Below are positions 34,600-43,579 of a stretch of DNA of 61,682 nt, in pieces; position 1 is the stretch's first letter; each line of letters opens with the position of its first letter. The notes under the pieces are model-generated. The model had not been told where the DNA came from. It did not search any database and saw only the letters and a program-made list of their open reading frames with translations. The position numbers were made by a program, and so were the translations under genes. This DNA is from Eubacteriales bacterium (GTDB taxonomy: Bacteria > Bacillota > Clostridia > Oscillospirales > Butyricicoccaceae), in assembly GCA_030540435.1 (NCBI GenBank), contig JAUNWG010000003.1:35997-97678 (forward strand), written 5' to 3'.

Positions 34600-35406
34600 C
34601 TATTGCTTTAACTTTCGATGCAAAAATTTATTGACCGCATCGTTAAAATCATCATAATTATCCGCATTGGCATTATGCGCAGCATCATTGATAACATGCA
34701 TCGGATAACCGGTCCCTTCCGACCACTTGCGGCAGTATTCCGCAATTTTTCCCGTGTAGTCTGATGCACCAATGACCAAAAGCACCGGACACGTAAAATT
34801 TACTGGCTCTACACGAGTAAAGCGGTCTGCATATGCCGCACTGGTTACATTAAGTATCTCCCGTTTGGACATCTGCTCGATCATACCCAATGCATTGTGA
34901 TAGCCATATTTGGTCTGCGCACGGTTTTTCGCAATGCTGGTCTGCAGCATACGTTCCGGCATACGTTTCATAGACATCGGCACCTTGCGCAGCTGCTTCA
35001 GATCCGCAGCGGTATAATAGCTTTCCCCAAACGGCATTGCGCCGATACCAATAAATGCAGAAACCATATCCATGTGCTGCGCAGCAAATTCCTGACAGAC
35101 ATATCCGCCGATACCATGTCCGACCAGAACCACCCGCTCTATTTTCTCACGCTGCAAAATGGCAAACAAATCCTCCGCTGCATGTGCATACGAAAATTCC
35201 TGATATGGACGGGATCGTCCATGCAACGGGATATCCCAGACAATGATATTATAATCCCATTTAAAATACGGCAGCTGCTTATCGAACAAATGATGATTAG
35301 CTGCAATGCCATGTGTAAAAACAATATAAGGGGCATCGGGTTTTTCATTGTGCTCCACCCAGTAATATGTGGCTCCCCGCGGTGACGAAACCAGCCTGCC
35401 AGTCAT
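34600..35406 (-). CDS. alpha/beta hydrolase
   Basis: 268 residues from the ATG at 35406 (GGAGGGAG upstream; an ATG five codons earlier overlaps it). Alpha/beta hydrolase fold: FTHGIAANHHLFDKQ oxyanion loop near 30, nucleophile elbow VLVGHGIGGYV near 96 where the nucleophile position in G-H-G-I-G is Gly-His-Gly rather than the usual G-x-S-x-G, and a catalytic His in INDAAHNANADNYDD near 246. The lack of Ser at the elbow is notable. It lies between nudC and sulfite reductase in one direction. Confidence 0.85.
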   Translation of the reverse strand: MTGRLVSSPRGATYYWVEHNEKPDAPYIVFTHGIAANHHLFDKQLPYFKWDYNIIVWDIPLHGRSRPYQEFSYAHAAEDLFAILQREKIERVVLVGHGIGGYVCQEFAAQHMDMVSAFIGIGAMPFGESYYTAADLKQLRKVPMSMKRMPERMLQTSIAKNRAQTKYGYHNALGMIEQMSKREILNVTSAAYADRFTRVEPVNFTCPVLLVIGASDYTGKIAEYCRKWSEGTGYPMHVINDAAHNANADNYDDFNDAVNKFLHRKLKQ

Positions 35407-35442
35407 AACTCTCCCTCCCATTCTGCTCTATTTGTGTCAATA

Positions 35443-36294
35443 TTATTTTTGTCCCGGCGCCTTGTGTGCGCGGAACATCTCGATCATATAGTGCGTCAGA
35501 TCAAGCGGTGCGTCTTCATATGCCGGCGGAATTTCCTCCGGTGTGTACCATTTTGCTTCCTTCAGCTCGTCTTCCTGCAGCTTTACCTGATCGCTGCCAT
35601 CCAATTCAGCCCAGAAGCCGACCATCTGTGCGCCGGAGAAGCCCCACGGCTGGTTGCCGTAATACTGGATGTTCTTGATATCCAGACCGGTCTCCTCCTT
35701 CGCTTCCCGTCGAACGGTTTCCTCCATCGTCTCACCGACGCCCACATAGCCCGAAACCAATGCGTAAACCGGATTTTTATATACAGAGGACTTCGTCAAC
35801 AGGATTTTATCGCCATTGCGGATACCGACGATGATCGCCGGGCAGATAGACGGATATGTAACCGAACGGCAGCTGTCACAGGTGCAGCGCATCGCCAGCT
35901 CCTTGCTGTCCGGCTGCATCCGTGAACCACATACACCGCAGAACCGATGGGTTTGATACCACTGGAACAGGTGTAAGCCGGTAACTGCGCCAAGTCTGAG
36001 CCATTTCGGTGCAACGGTACGCAGATAGCGGGAATTTTCCCGCTTGAGCTGTCCCTTAATCTCCTCCGACGGGTCAAGCACCGTAAAGAATTGGATACCG
36101 TCCACTTCAAATACATGCACCAATTCTGCATCTGTACCGCCGTATGCACACCATGCGCGATAGGTCGGCAGTGTACCATTTTCCGGCAGCACAAAAACGT
36201 CAGTCTTTTCAAAAATCAGTACAAAGTCTGTCTCTTTCGGCTGCGGCTTTGCAAAGGCAGTATCCAGCACATGCTGACCAATATCCTGAATCAT
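35443..36294 (-). CDS. nudC: NAD+ diphosphatase (NudC-type Nudix hydrolase)
   Basis: 283 residues. Hydrolyses NAD(H) to NMN and AMP, and in some bacteria removes NAD caps from RNA. The zinc-ribbon domain is visible (CGVCGSRMQ near 122 and CTCDSC near 137), followed by SVTYPSICPAIIVGI and a complete Nudix box GYVGVGETMEETVRREAKEETGL near 183-205. The family signature SQPWGFSG-like NQPWGFSGAQMVG follows it. It starts 37 nt from the hydrolase gene and may head a nudC-hydrolase-sulfite reductase transcript. Confidence 0.92.
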   Translation of the reverse strand: MIQDIGQHVLDTAFAKPQPKETDFVLIFEKTDVFVLPENGTLPTYRAWCAYGGTDAELVHVFEVDGIQFFTVLDPSEEIKGQLKRENSRYLRTVAPKWLRLGAVTGLHLFQWYQTHRFCGVCGSRMQPDSKELAMRCTCDSCRSVTYPSICPAIIVGIRNGDKILLTKSSVYKNPVYALVSGYVGVGETMEETVRREAKEETGLDIKNIQYYGNQPWGFSGAQMVGFWAELDGSDQVKLQEDELKEAKWYTPEEIPPAYEDAPLDLTHYMIEMFRAHKAPGQK

Positions 36295-36331
36295 GTGAAT
36301 TCCTCCAATATATCTATCTTATGGATTTTCA

Positions 36332-36384
36332 GGCGCTATCTGAAAACAAACAAAATGACAAATATTCACCTTTTCAGATACGCC
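36332..36384. repeat. short MITE-like element, internally deleted copy
   Basis: GGCGCTATCTGAAAA at the left (36332-36346) and TTTTCAGATACGCC at the right (36371-36384), an inverted repeat apart from one extra C. The left 28 nt or so match the longer copy at 49964, which has the same ends. Only about 24 nt lie between the ends, so this looks like a deletion derivative. The flanking dinucleotide CA may be a duplication. Confidence 0.6.
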
Positions 36385-36515
36385 CATCAAACTTCTCTCT
36401 TTTCATTATACGGTATGAATCATAAATTGCAAGCATTTCCTTCCCCTATATATTGAAGCAGGCGTAAAAAATCAGTATAATACAAATAGTAGCAAAAAAG
36501 ATGGGAGGAATTTCA

Positions 36516-37157
36516 ATGAAGCCATCCTTATCGGATTTTCTGCCGCTGCGGGAAGAGATCGTCGCCGTTGCCCGCCGCGCATACGACAGTGGGCTGATGG
36601 CAGGCACCAGCGGCAACCTGAGCCGGTTCGAGCCTGACAGCGGCTGTATGGCGATCACGCCGAGCGGTCTCGATTACACCGTTATGACGCCGGAGGACGT
36701 CGTTGTCATGGCGCTCGACGGTACAGTCATTGACGGCGCACGCAAGCCTTCGTCCGAATGGAAAATGCACGCGGAAATTTACCGCCATCTGCCGGAAACC
36801 CGTGCCATTGTTCATACCCATTCCCCAAGCGCCACAGCTTATGCTGTCCTGCGCAAGGAAATTCCATGCGTTCTTGTAGAAATGCTGCTGTTTTTAAAGG
36901 GCAGTATCGAAGTGGCGGATTATGCCGCCCAGGGCAGCGCGGCGGTCGGTACGAATTGCCTGCCAATCCTGTCCCGCAAGCCCGCCTGCCTGCTGGCCAA
37001 CCACGGTGTCGTCACGACCGGTTCGACATTGGAGCAGGCATATATCAACAGCATTTATGTGGAGGACGCCGCCAATATCGTCCGCCTTGCTATGAGCACA
37101 GGCTGTACAATTCCGGCAATCATTGATGAAGAAGGAAGCAAACCATATTATGAGTGA
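36516..37157 (+). CDS. class II aldolase/adducin family protein (fuculose-phosphate aldolase type; probable deoxyribulose/methylthioribulose 1-phosphate aldolase)
   Basis: 213 residues. A zinc class II aldolase: [11 protein letters not shown] near 28, the zinc ligands [12 protein letters not shown] near 91 and [11 protein letters not shown] near 151. Relatives cleave L-fuculose 1-phosphate, but placed directly before mtnA and an adenosine-type deaminase it fits the aldolase of the dihydroxyacetone-phosphate shunt, which splits 5-deoxyribulose (or methylthioribulose) 1-phosphate into dihydroxyacetone phosphate and an aldehyde. Start at ATG 36516 (GGGAGG upstream). It overlaps mtnA by 8 nt. Confidence 0.85.
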   Translation: MKPSLSDFLPLREEIVAVARRAYDSGLMAGTSGNLSRFEPDSGCMAITPSGLDYTVMTPEDVVVMALDGTVIDGARKPSSEWKMHAEIYRHLPETRAIVHTHSPSATAYAVLRKEIPCVLVEMLLFLKGSIEVADYAAQGSAAVGTNCLPILSRKPACLLANHGVVTTGSTLEQAYINSIYVEDAANIVRLAMSTGCTIPAIIDEEGSKPYYE

Positions 37158-38250
37158 ATATTTATCTGACCACGTACATCTGAGCGACGACGGCACTGCT
37201 GTCATTATCCTCGACCAGACCCAGTTGCCCAACCGCACGGAATATTTGACCCTGCGCACGGCAAAGCAGATGTTCGATGCGATCCAATCTTTACAGGTGC
37301 GCGGTGCGCCGTGTATTGGCATCTGTGCCGCATACGACCTGTATGTGCTTGCACAGCGCATTCCAGATACAGCGTCCGCAGAGGAATTTATGTCCAAGCT
37401 GAACGAGCAGGCGAATTATCTCGCCTCCTCCCGTCCCACCGCGGTCAATCTGCGCTGGGCACTCGACCGCATGCTGGATACCGCAAAAGCCCATGCAGCC
37501 GATACCGACCGTCTGACAGCGCTGCACAGCGAATGCATTGCCATCCACAAGGAAGATATCGCCATGTGCCGTTCCATTGCGGAATATGGCCTGTCCCTGA
37601 TCTCCGACGGTGACGGCATTCTCACCCACTGCAACGCCGGGCCGCTTGCCACCTCGCGCTATGGCACCGCACTTGGCCCGCTGTTTCTCGGCAAAGAGCG
37701 CGGTATGAATTTCCATGTATTTTCGGATGAGACCCGCCCGCTGCTGCAGGGCGCACGGCTGACCTCCTATGAACTCAGCCGCGGCGGCATTGACGTCACG
37801 CTCATCTGCGACAACATGGCAAGCATCGTGATGAAAAACGGCTGGGTGCAGGCGTGCTTCGTCGGGTGTGACCGCGTTGCGGCAAACGGAGACGCCGCCA
37901 ACAAGATCGGCACTTCCGGCGTCGCCATCCTCGCCAAGCATTATGGCATCCCGTTTTATGTCCTCGGCCCGACGTCCACAATCGACATATCGTGCGCAAC
38001 CGGCGACGATATCCCGATCGAGCTGCGTGACCCCAACGAGATCCGGGAAAAATTTTATGCAGAACCGATGGCACTGCCGGAGGTCAACTGCTATAATCCA
38101 GCATTCGACGTCACCGACCACACGCTGATTTCCGGCATTATCACAGAGTATGGCATCTGCCGCGCGCCGTATACCGAAAGCCTGCGTGCTGTGTTTGACC
38201 GAAAAAATGCCGGGATTCCCTTTGAAACACCGGAAAAAGGAGGAAACTGA
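37150..38250 (+). CDS. mtnA: S-methyl-5-thioribose-1-phosphate isomerase
   Basis: 366 residues, full length. Isomerises methylthioribose 1-phosphate, and also 5-deoxyribose 1-phosphate, to the ketose. Visible: the substrate loop [17 protein letters not shown] near 49, the catalytic Cys in [21 protein letters not shown] near 161, and the catalytic Asp in [18 protein letters not shown] near 239. I chose ATG 37150, inside the end of the aldolase gene, with GAAGGAAG upstream; the frame is open for nine more codons before it, but without a ribosome site. It is 3 nt before the deaminase. Confidence 0.95.
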   Translation: MSEYLSDHVHLSDDGTAVIILDQTQLPNRTEYLTLRTAKQMFDAIQSLQVRGAPCIGICAAYDLYVLAQRIPDTASAEEFMSKLNEQANYLASSRPTAVNLRWALDRMLDTAKAHAADTDRLTALHSECIAIHKEDIAMCRSIAEYGLSLISDGDGILTHCNAGPLATSRYGTALGPLFLGKERGMNFHVFSDETRPLLQGARLTSYELSRGGIDVTLICDNMASIVMKNGWVQACFVGCDRVAANGDAANKIGTSGVAILAKHYGIPFYVLGPTSTIDISCATGDDIPIELRDPNEIREKFYAEPMALPEVNCYNPAFDVTDHTLISGIITEYGICRAPYTESLRAVFDRKNAGIPFETPEKGGN

Positions 38251-38253
38251 GCC

Positions 38254-39546
38254 TTGAATACAAGATTGTATAACGCCCGCATTTTGACAATGGACAACGG
38301 CCTTGAACCGATCTGGGGCGAAGTCTGGATCGAAAACGGCATCATCACCTGTGTGGGGGAACCAAGGTATGTCACTACGACAAAACCGTCCGACATCCAC
38401 TGGGATGTGCAGCGCAACATTAATGGCAACCTCGTCCTGCCGGGATTTAAGAATGCGCATACCCATTCCGCCATGACGTTCCTGCGCTCGTATGCAGACG
38501 ACCTGCCGCTGCAGGACTGGCTGAATACACAAATCTTCCCGATGGAAGCAAAGCTGAACGAAGAGGACATCTATCACCTGTCCAAGCTGGCGATTTTGGA
38601 ATACCTGACCAGCGGTATCACTGCAAATTTTGACATGTATCTCACACCGGATTCCATCGTACAGGCTTCCATCGACTGCGGCTTCCGCACCGTACTGACC
38701 GGCGCTGTCAATGATTTCAGTCAGTCGGCGGCGCTCGTCGGGGAATGGTATCAAAAATACAATGGATATCATCCGCTGATCTCGTTTGAACTTGGCTTCC
38801 ATGCGGAATATACCACCTCCCGCGGCATTCTCGACGACCTTGCAGCCCTCGCAGCTATGTACCGCGCGCCGGTTTACACGCACAATTCCGAAACCGCATC
38901 CGAGGTACAGGCGTGCATCGAACGAAACGGCATGACCCCGACGCAATATCTGGATTCCCTGCACCTGTTCGACTACGGCGGCGGCGGATACCACTGCGTC
39001 TACATGACGCCTGAAGACATTGCGATCTTCCAAAAGCGCGGCATGTCGGTCGTCACAAATCCAGCCTCCAACCTCAAGCTGGCAAGCGGCATTGCACCGA
39101 TTCAGGATATGCTGAACGCCGGTGTAAACCTCGCTATCGGTACAGACGGTCCGGCGAGCAACAACTGTCTGGACATGTTCCGCGAAATGTTCCTGACGAC
39201 CGCCCTTGCCAAGGTGCGTGAAAACGATGCTTCCGCAGTAGACGCCAACGCTGTCCTGCGTATGGCGACCGTCGGCGGCTCCAAGGCGATGAATCTCACA
39301 GACTGCGAGACATTGACGCCTGGCAGTCAGGCCGACCTGATTGTCCTCGACCTCAACCAGCCGAACATGCAGCCGATCAACAATATCTCCAAGAATATTG
39401 TATACAGCGGTAGCAAGCAGAATGTTATTCTGACGATGGTCGCCGGAAACATCCTATACGAAAACGGCAAGTTTAACGTGGGTACAGACGCACAGGAAAT
39501 TTATGCGAAAGCAACGGAAATTACGGAAAAGCTCAAAGCGATGTGA
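38254..39546 (+). CDS. 5'-deoxyadenosine / methylthioadenosine / S-adenosylhomocysteine deaminase family amidohydrolase
   Basis: 430 residues, TTG start with AAAGGAGG upstream. Amidohydrolase family with metal-binding NAHTHSAMTFLR near 68, the family stretch RSYADDLPLQDWL following it, GFHAEYT near 188, and TDGPASNNCLDMFREM near 291. It resembles the MtaD/DadD group that deaminates 5'-deoxyadenosine, methylthioadenosine and SAH to inosine forms. As the third gene of the aldolase-mtnA unit it probably opens a salvage path from 5'-deoxyadenosine, the by-product of radical-SAM enzymes. The required phosphorylase is not in the window. Confidence 0.85.
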   Translation: MNTRLYNARILTMDNGLEPIWGEVWIENGIITCVGEPRYVTTTKPSDIHWDVQRNINGNLVLPGFKNAHTHSAMTFLRSYADDLPLQDWLNTQIFPMEAKLNEEDIYHLSKLAILEYLTSGITANFDMYLTPDSIVQASIDCGFRTVLTGAVNDFSQSAALVGEWYQKYNGYHPLISFELGFHAEYTTSRGILDDLAALAAMYRAPVYTHNSETASEVQACIERNGMTPTQYLDSLHLFDYGGGGYHCVYMTPEDIAIFQKRGMSVVTNPASNLKLASGIAPIQDMLNAGVNLAIGTDGPASNNCLDMFREMFLTTALAKVRENDASAVDANAVLRMATVGGSKAMNLTDCETLTPGSQADLIVLDLNQPNMQPINNISKNIVYSGSKQNVILTMVAGNILYENGKFNVGTDAQEIYAKATEITEKLKAM

Positions 39547-39576
39547 TTGTCACGGTATGATACTATCATTACACAA

Positions 39577-39606
39577 AAAATCCACCCTCGAAAGAGAGTG
39601 GATTTT
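39577..39606. terminator. bidirectional terminator between the salvage operon and trpS
   Basis: AAAATCCAC-C-CTC GAAA GAG-A-GTGGATTTT, a tetraloop hairpin with A and T runs on both sides, between convergent genes. Confidence 0.85.
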
Positions 39607-39627
39607 GCTTTTTATGAAAAGATATGT

Positions 39628-40716
39628 TTATTCCTTGCCGTATTTTTCCGCCTGCTCTGCGATCAATGCGGCGTCCTCAAAGTAATTGATCTTCATTGCT
39701 GCACGGACATCATGCAGGGTCTTTGCAGCCGCCTCACGCGCTGTCTCGCAGCCCTTATTCAGGATGTCATAGATCGCCGGGATATCCTTCTGCAGCTCCT
39801 TCCGGCGCGCACGGATCGGCTCCAGCTCCTCCTGCAGGACATTGTTCAGGAACTTCTTGACCTTGACGTCGCCCAGGCCGCCGCGCTGGTAGTGTGCCTT
39901 CAGCTCGTCAAGATTTGCATAATCCGGCAGATACCGTTCAAAATGCTCCGGTCTGGAGAATGCATCCAGATACTGGAACACCGTATTGCCTTCAATGGAA
40001 CCAGGGTCCTGTACGCGGATGTGATTCGGGTCGGTATACATGCTCATGATCTTTTTGCGCACTTCCTCCGGCTCATCCGACAGATAGATGCAGTTGCCCA
40101 GCGATTTGCTCATCTTTGCCTTGCCATCTGTACCCGGCAGGCGCATGCATGCCTGATTGTCCGGCAACAGAATATTCGGCATGGTCAATGTCTCGCCATA
40201 AACGCTGTTAAACTTGTGCACAATCTCACGGGTCTGCTCCAGCATTGGCATCTGGTCCTCACCTACCGGAACAGTGGTCGCCTGAAATGCAGTGATATCA
40301 GAAGCCTGACTGATCGGATAGGTAAAAAATCCAACCGGGATGCTCGCTTCAAAATTGCGCATCTGGATCTCAGATTTTACAGTTGGATTGCGCTGCAAAC
40401 GCGATACGGTAACAAGGTTCATATAATATGCCGTCAGCTCATACAGCTGCGGAACCTGAGACTGGATAAACAGTGTCGACTTTGCCGGATCAAGTCCGCA
40501 GGACATGTAATCCAATGCAACCTCAATGATATTCTGGCGAACCTTTTCCGGGTTATCCGCATTGTCTGTCAACGCCTGCGCATCAGCTATCATAATGAAA
40601 ATCTTGTCATATTCGCCGGAATTCTGCAGCTCGACACGGCGCTTCAGCGAACCGACATAATGTCCCAGATGCAGCTTACCGGTCGGACGGTCACCAGTTA
40701 AAATAATCTTGCCCAA
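39628..40716 (-). CDS. trpS: tryptophanyl-tRNA synthetase
   Basis: 362 residues, class Ic synthetase charging tRNA-Trp. Visible: the HIGH-type motif KLHLGHYVG at 14-22 and AKMSKSLGN at 200-208. The TrpRS-type [14 protein letters not shown] near 142 is present. The leader is about 50 nt with a hairpin AGACGGC/GCCGTCT (40733-40756) just before the AGGAGG site; there is no T-box. Confidence 0.95.
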   Translation of the reverse strand: MGKIILTGDRPTGKLHLGHYVGSLKRRVELQNSGEYDKIFIMIADAQALTDNADNPEKVRQNIIEVALDYMSCGLDPAKSTLFIQSQVPQLYELTAYYMNLVTVSRLQRNPTVKSEIQMRNFEASIPVGFFTYPISQASDITAFQATTVPVGEDQMPMLEQTREIVHKFNSVYGETLTMPNILLPDNQACMRLPGTDGKAKMSKSLGNCIYLSDEPEEVRKKIMSMYTDPNHIRVQDPGSIEGNTVFQYLDAFSRPEHFERYLPDYANLDELKAHYQRGGLGDVKVKKFLNNVLQEELEPIRARRKELQKDIPAIYDILNKGCETAREAAAKTLHDVRAAMKINYFEDAALIAEQAEKYGKE

Positions 40717-40732
40717 TGTATTTCCTCCTCAA

Positions 40733-40801
40733 AGACGGCATGTCGATCCGCCGTCTGGTTGTTTCCTTTTATAATGTAATACAAAATGCCTAGAATTGCA
40801 A
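40733..40801 (-). promoter_or_regulatory. trpS promoter and leader hairpin
   Basis: On the minus strand TTGCAA (40796-40801), 17 nt, TACATT (40773-40778). Transcription would start near 40766, directly before the 7-bp hairpin at 40733-40756. The hairpin sits 4-5 nt upstream of the ribosome site and could protect the 5' end. Confidence 0.4.
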
Positions 40802-40835
40802 GGTTTCCCGCGCATTCTCTTGTGTTCAAACGCAA

Positions 40836-40870
40836 AATAACCCGGCAAGCAGGTAAAACTGCCTCCGGGT
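40836..40870 (-). terminator. terminator of the DUF1540 transcript
   Basis: On the minus strand ACCCGGAGGCAG-TTTTA-CTGCTTGCCGGGT is followed by TATTTTG. Confidence 0.65.
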
Positions 40871-40905
40871 CGGCCGATTTTATATGATCATCGCAAGGTT
40901 ATGTA

Positions 40906-40944
40906 CCGGGTAACTGTATGCAGTCAACACATACAGATACCCGG
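40906..40944 (-). other. 15-bp hairpin directly after the DUF1540 gene
   Basis: CCGGGTAACTGTATG and CATACAGATACCCGG pair at 14 of 15 positions around a 9-nt loop, 13 nt past the stop codon. No T run follows; the terminator is a second hairpin 36 nt further on. It may protect the 3' end of the short messenger or be part of a processed small RNA. Confidence 0.55.
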
Positions 40945-40957
40945 CGCATTCACTGTG

Positions 40958-41125
40958 TTAAGACAGCTGGAACGACTGACAGTCTGTACACTTCTTTTCC
41001 GTCGGATTCATCTCATGTGTGCCGACCTGAATGCTGTCCAGGGAACAGTAATCAGAATTGCAGCAGTGGTTTGCACACTGCTCTACCGTACAGTGAATGC
41101 TCTTGTTTGCATAGTTCTTATCCAT
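40958..41125 (-). CDS. DUF1540 family small cysteine-rich protein
   Basis: 55 residues from the ATG at 41125 (AAAGGAGG upstream). DUF1540 proteins have Cys-rich repeats; here CTVEQCANHCCNSDYCSLDSI and a later CTDCQSF give seven cysteines in a pattern that suggests metal binding. They are common in spore formers and uncharacterised. The gene forms a short transcript with a hairpin-rich 3' end. Confidence 0.85.
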   Translation of the reverse strand: MDKNYANKSIHCTVEQCANHCCNSDYCSLDSIQVGTHEMNPTEKKCTDCQSFQLS

Positions 41126-41179
41126 TAGAAACAACCTCCTTTGATTGGTTCGTTTCCAGTATGCCCACATGTGCAGCTT

Positions 41180-41878
41180 TTATTCATCCGTCTGCGCTTC
41201 CTGCGCCTGCTGGATAGATTGTGCATCATATGCGCCCTGTACCATATTGAGAAAATCCTCCCAGCGGTTTTGTGTAATAATCGTATGCGGACAAATCTTT
41301 CCGGAAAAATCCTGATGCTGTTTCACAGCATCCATGGACAAGTCATATTTTAGCAGCAGATACGCGGTCAGCTGTGCTGCATTGCGCATGGTCCTTTCAA
41401 AATCGCCGCCTTCATTGACGCAAAGCTCAATACCGATGCCATTGCGGTTGCCGCCCTCTCTCCGGCTGTTATCGCCCGCATGATATCCCACCTCATTGTC
41501 CGGCAGATGATGCCAGATTTCCGTATCGTCTACGGTATAATGCCAGCTTTTCTGTTCTTTCCAACAGTTATCGTGCAGATATTCATTATGTGCCTTTGCC
41601 GTTGCATGACTGCCATTATTGTCAGTCTCATGAATGACAACATAGTGTACAGAGCGTCTTGTACCCGGACGGGCGATTGCATCCTGCGGGATAAAATCGG
41701 TATGTACCGTCAGCCCTGCAATAGAATCCGGGGTATCATGTTCCGTATTGCTGTCCAGCTGTGAGCCGAATACGGCAAACAGGATGCAGGCTGCCACCGC
41801 CACCGCAATGACAGCGCAAAACAGCCATCCCAGGAACGTACCCAGCTTCCGCTTTTGTTTTTTCTTTTTTCTCGCCAT
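41180..41878 (-). CDS. N-acetylmuramoyl-L-alanine amidase (amidase_2 type), membrane-anchored
   Basis: 232 residues from the ATG at 41878 (GGAGG upstream). A basic N terminus (ARKKKKQKRK) and one membrane segment (about 19-41) anchor an extracellular amidase_2/PGRP domain. Zinc ligands are visible as VIHETDNNGS near 82, a His in the VGYHAGDN stretch near 132 and ICPHTIITQ near 197. It cleaves the amide between muramic acid and the peptide stem. It follows the O-antigen-ligase-like genes in the same direction, but a terminator separates them. Confidence 0.88.
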   Translation of the reverse strand: MARKKKKQKRKLGTFLGWLFCAVIAVAVAACILFAVFGSQLDSNTEHDTPDSIAGLTVHTDFIPQDAIARPGTRRSVHYVVIHETDNNGSHATAKAHNEYLHDNCWKEQKSWHYTVDDTEIWHHLPDNEVGYHAGDNSRREGGNRNGIGIELCVNEGGDFERTMRNAAQLTAYLLLKYDLSMDAVKQHQDFSGKICPHTIITQNRWEDFLNMVQGAYDAQSIQQAQEAQTDE

Positions 41879-41919
41879 ACGTTCCTCGCCTCCGATGCAA
41901 AGCATATGCTGTCAATCTG

Positions 41920-41957
41920 TAAAAAATCCCGCCCGGATTTTGCTTCCAAGCGGGATT
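41920..41957 (-). terminator. terminator after the first O-antigen-ligase-like gene
   Basis: On the minus strand AATCCCGC...GCGGGATT followed by TTTTTTAC, 10 nt after the stop of the gene that ends at 41967. Confidence 0.75.
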
Positions 41958-41966
41958 GGGAATTGC

Positions 41967-43484
41967 TTATGTGGTTTTCTTCTTTCTGCGCTGTGGCAGA
42001 GAAATGCGCGGCAACGGCATCCGTTCTGCCTTTGAATATTTTTTGATCCGAACCAGATAATATACCACTGCGAGGATAACAGACAGATAGAACGATGCAT
42101 TCGGGCGGCGCAGGATACCTGCAGTGTTGTACGCATTGAGCAGCGCCAACAGCAAGGATATGCCGTACGCGCCTGCATCTACCGTAAAGTACTTCCGTAT
42201 ATCCTTTATCAGCGCCCATACGATCAGGACAAGGAAGTATGCAATAAATGCAAGGAACAGAATGAAGCCGACTATACCATACAGGAAATAAATGCCATGA
42301 AAATCGTTTTCAACGTCATAGCTCTCGCCCTTATATGACATTCGGTCACGCTCGATGCCAAACAGCCGCGAGGTAAACGGCAGCTCATCCATCAACATGG
42401 AGCAGAACATGATCTTGCTCTTACGCGCACCGGTAAACTCCAAAATGTTGGTCGTAAAGTTGCACTCGCGGACCACCTTTTCCAGACCAAAGCGCTGCAC
42501 CAGATCGGCACGGTAGTAAACGTAGATCTGATTAATCTGTCGCATCAGCTTGATATCGCCGTTTTCTTCTTCCAGCTCTTCCTCTGCCTGTTCATCTGTG
42601 ACCGAGACGCCTCTCTGTGCAGACATCGTATTGATAATGCCCTGCTTCTCTTCCATCGTCTGTGCATAGGTCATCGAATGCTCATACATCGGAGACTGCT
42701 TTACAAATAGCAGACAAACCAGCGCCGTTGCAACCAAAATTACATACTTGACTTTATTTGCCTTTCCGCAAACAGCAGTTACAAAGATCATGCCAAAGGT
42801 CGATGCAAAGATTGCCATAAACGCAAGGCGCGTACCGAGGAAATACAGCTGTCCGCAGGCTAGGACTGCTACAATGGCAAGTATCCACGGACGCTTTGCC
42901 CGGTAAGCCATGCACAGCAGGATCGGCGTCATCATGCTGACAATAGATGCCTGCGAATTGGTGGTGGAAAACCAGCCGAGAATGCCCATCTGGGTATCTG
43001 CATATGTATACGGGTTGGTATGGGTGACCACGCTGAGCACGACCGAAGCGGTAATGATCGCAAAAGAAAAATAAAATGCCAGATTCAGCCAGCGGAAGGT
43101 ACGCTTATCCGCCCGCAGGAACGAAATAAAGCACAGCGTAAGCAGCGGGATCTGTACGACACGGATATAGTTCGTCAAATCTGTAAACGGTCTGACATAC
43201 CCCGCAACCAAACCTGCAATCGCGTGGAGGATAAAGAAACCTCCGCATACCACTGCCAGATACCAATAATATCTCCGGTTATTCGAGAGGATATAACCAG
43301 CCAGTGCAGTCGCAGCGAGCACCAGCATACGCAGCAACAGCGTTGGCATTGTGCTCAGCTCCATCTTGTCCAGCCAGAAAGATATCATATCCATCACCGG
43401 CTGCAGAGCAAACAGGATAAAAATACATGCTGCCAGATGCTTTTTCAGAAACGTCTGCCAGCGATCGAGTAATTGAAAGGCCAT
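41967..43484 (-). CDS. O-antigen ligase/polymerase-like membrane protein (copy 1)
   Basis: 505 residues with about 11-12 membrane segments and a large extracytoplasmic loop (about 240-380). It has the general build of the O-antigen ligase/Wzy family. Conserved pieces shared with copy 2 upstream include FVLQPVMD-type start, SYDVENDFHGIY near 408, a loop IMFCSMLMDE near 380, and ILRRPNASFYLSV near 465. No glycosyltransferase or other polysaccharide gene is close, so the polymer substrate is unknown. Confidence 0.8.
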   Translation of the reverse strand: MAFQLLDRWQTFLKKHLAACIFILFALQPVMDMISFWLDKMELSTMPTLLLRMLVLAATALAGYILSNNRRYYWYLAVVCGGFFILHAIAGLVAGYVRPFTDLTNYIRVVQIPLLTLCFISFLRADKRTFRWLNLAFYFSFAIITASVVLSVVTHTNPYTYADTQMGILGWFSTTNSQASIVSMMTPILLCMAYRAKRPWILAIVAVLACGQLYFLGTRLAFMAIFASTFGMIFVTAVCGKANKVKYVILVATALVCLLFVKQSPMYEHSMTYAQTMEEKQGIINTMSAQRGVSVTDEQAEEELEEENGDIKLMRQINQIYVYYRADLVQRFGLEKVVRECNFTTNILEFTGARKSKIMFCSMLMDELPFTSRLFGIERDRMSYKGESYDVENDFHGIYFLYGIVGFILFLAFIAYFLVLIVWALIKDIRKYFTVDAGAYGISLLLALLNAYNTAGILRRPNASFYLSVILAVVYYLVRIKKYSKAERMPLPRISLPQRRKKKTT

Positions 43485-43579
43485 TGATTGACTCCTCTAT
43501 CGTTTGTTTACAAACAGAGAAAGGTTTCCCCTTTCTCATCGTATGATGCATACAATTATACATTTGTGCACGAAAAATG

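Noticed and set aside
37291..39033. A 580-codon open frame antisense to mtnA and the deaminase gene
   Set aside because: It is a mirror of GC-rich codons in the real genes; no ribosome site, no family resemblance, and both plus-strand genes are complete and well conserved.
39547..40701. A 384-codon open frame antisense to trpS
   Set aside because: Same reasoning: trpS has all synthetase motifs and the antisense product matches nothing.
40717..40900. T-box before trpS
   Set aside because: The leader from the likely promoter is only about 50 nt and lacks the T-box consensus.
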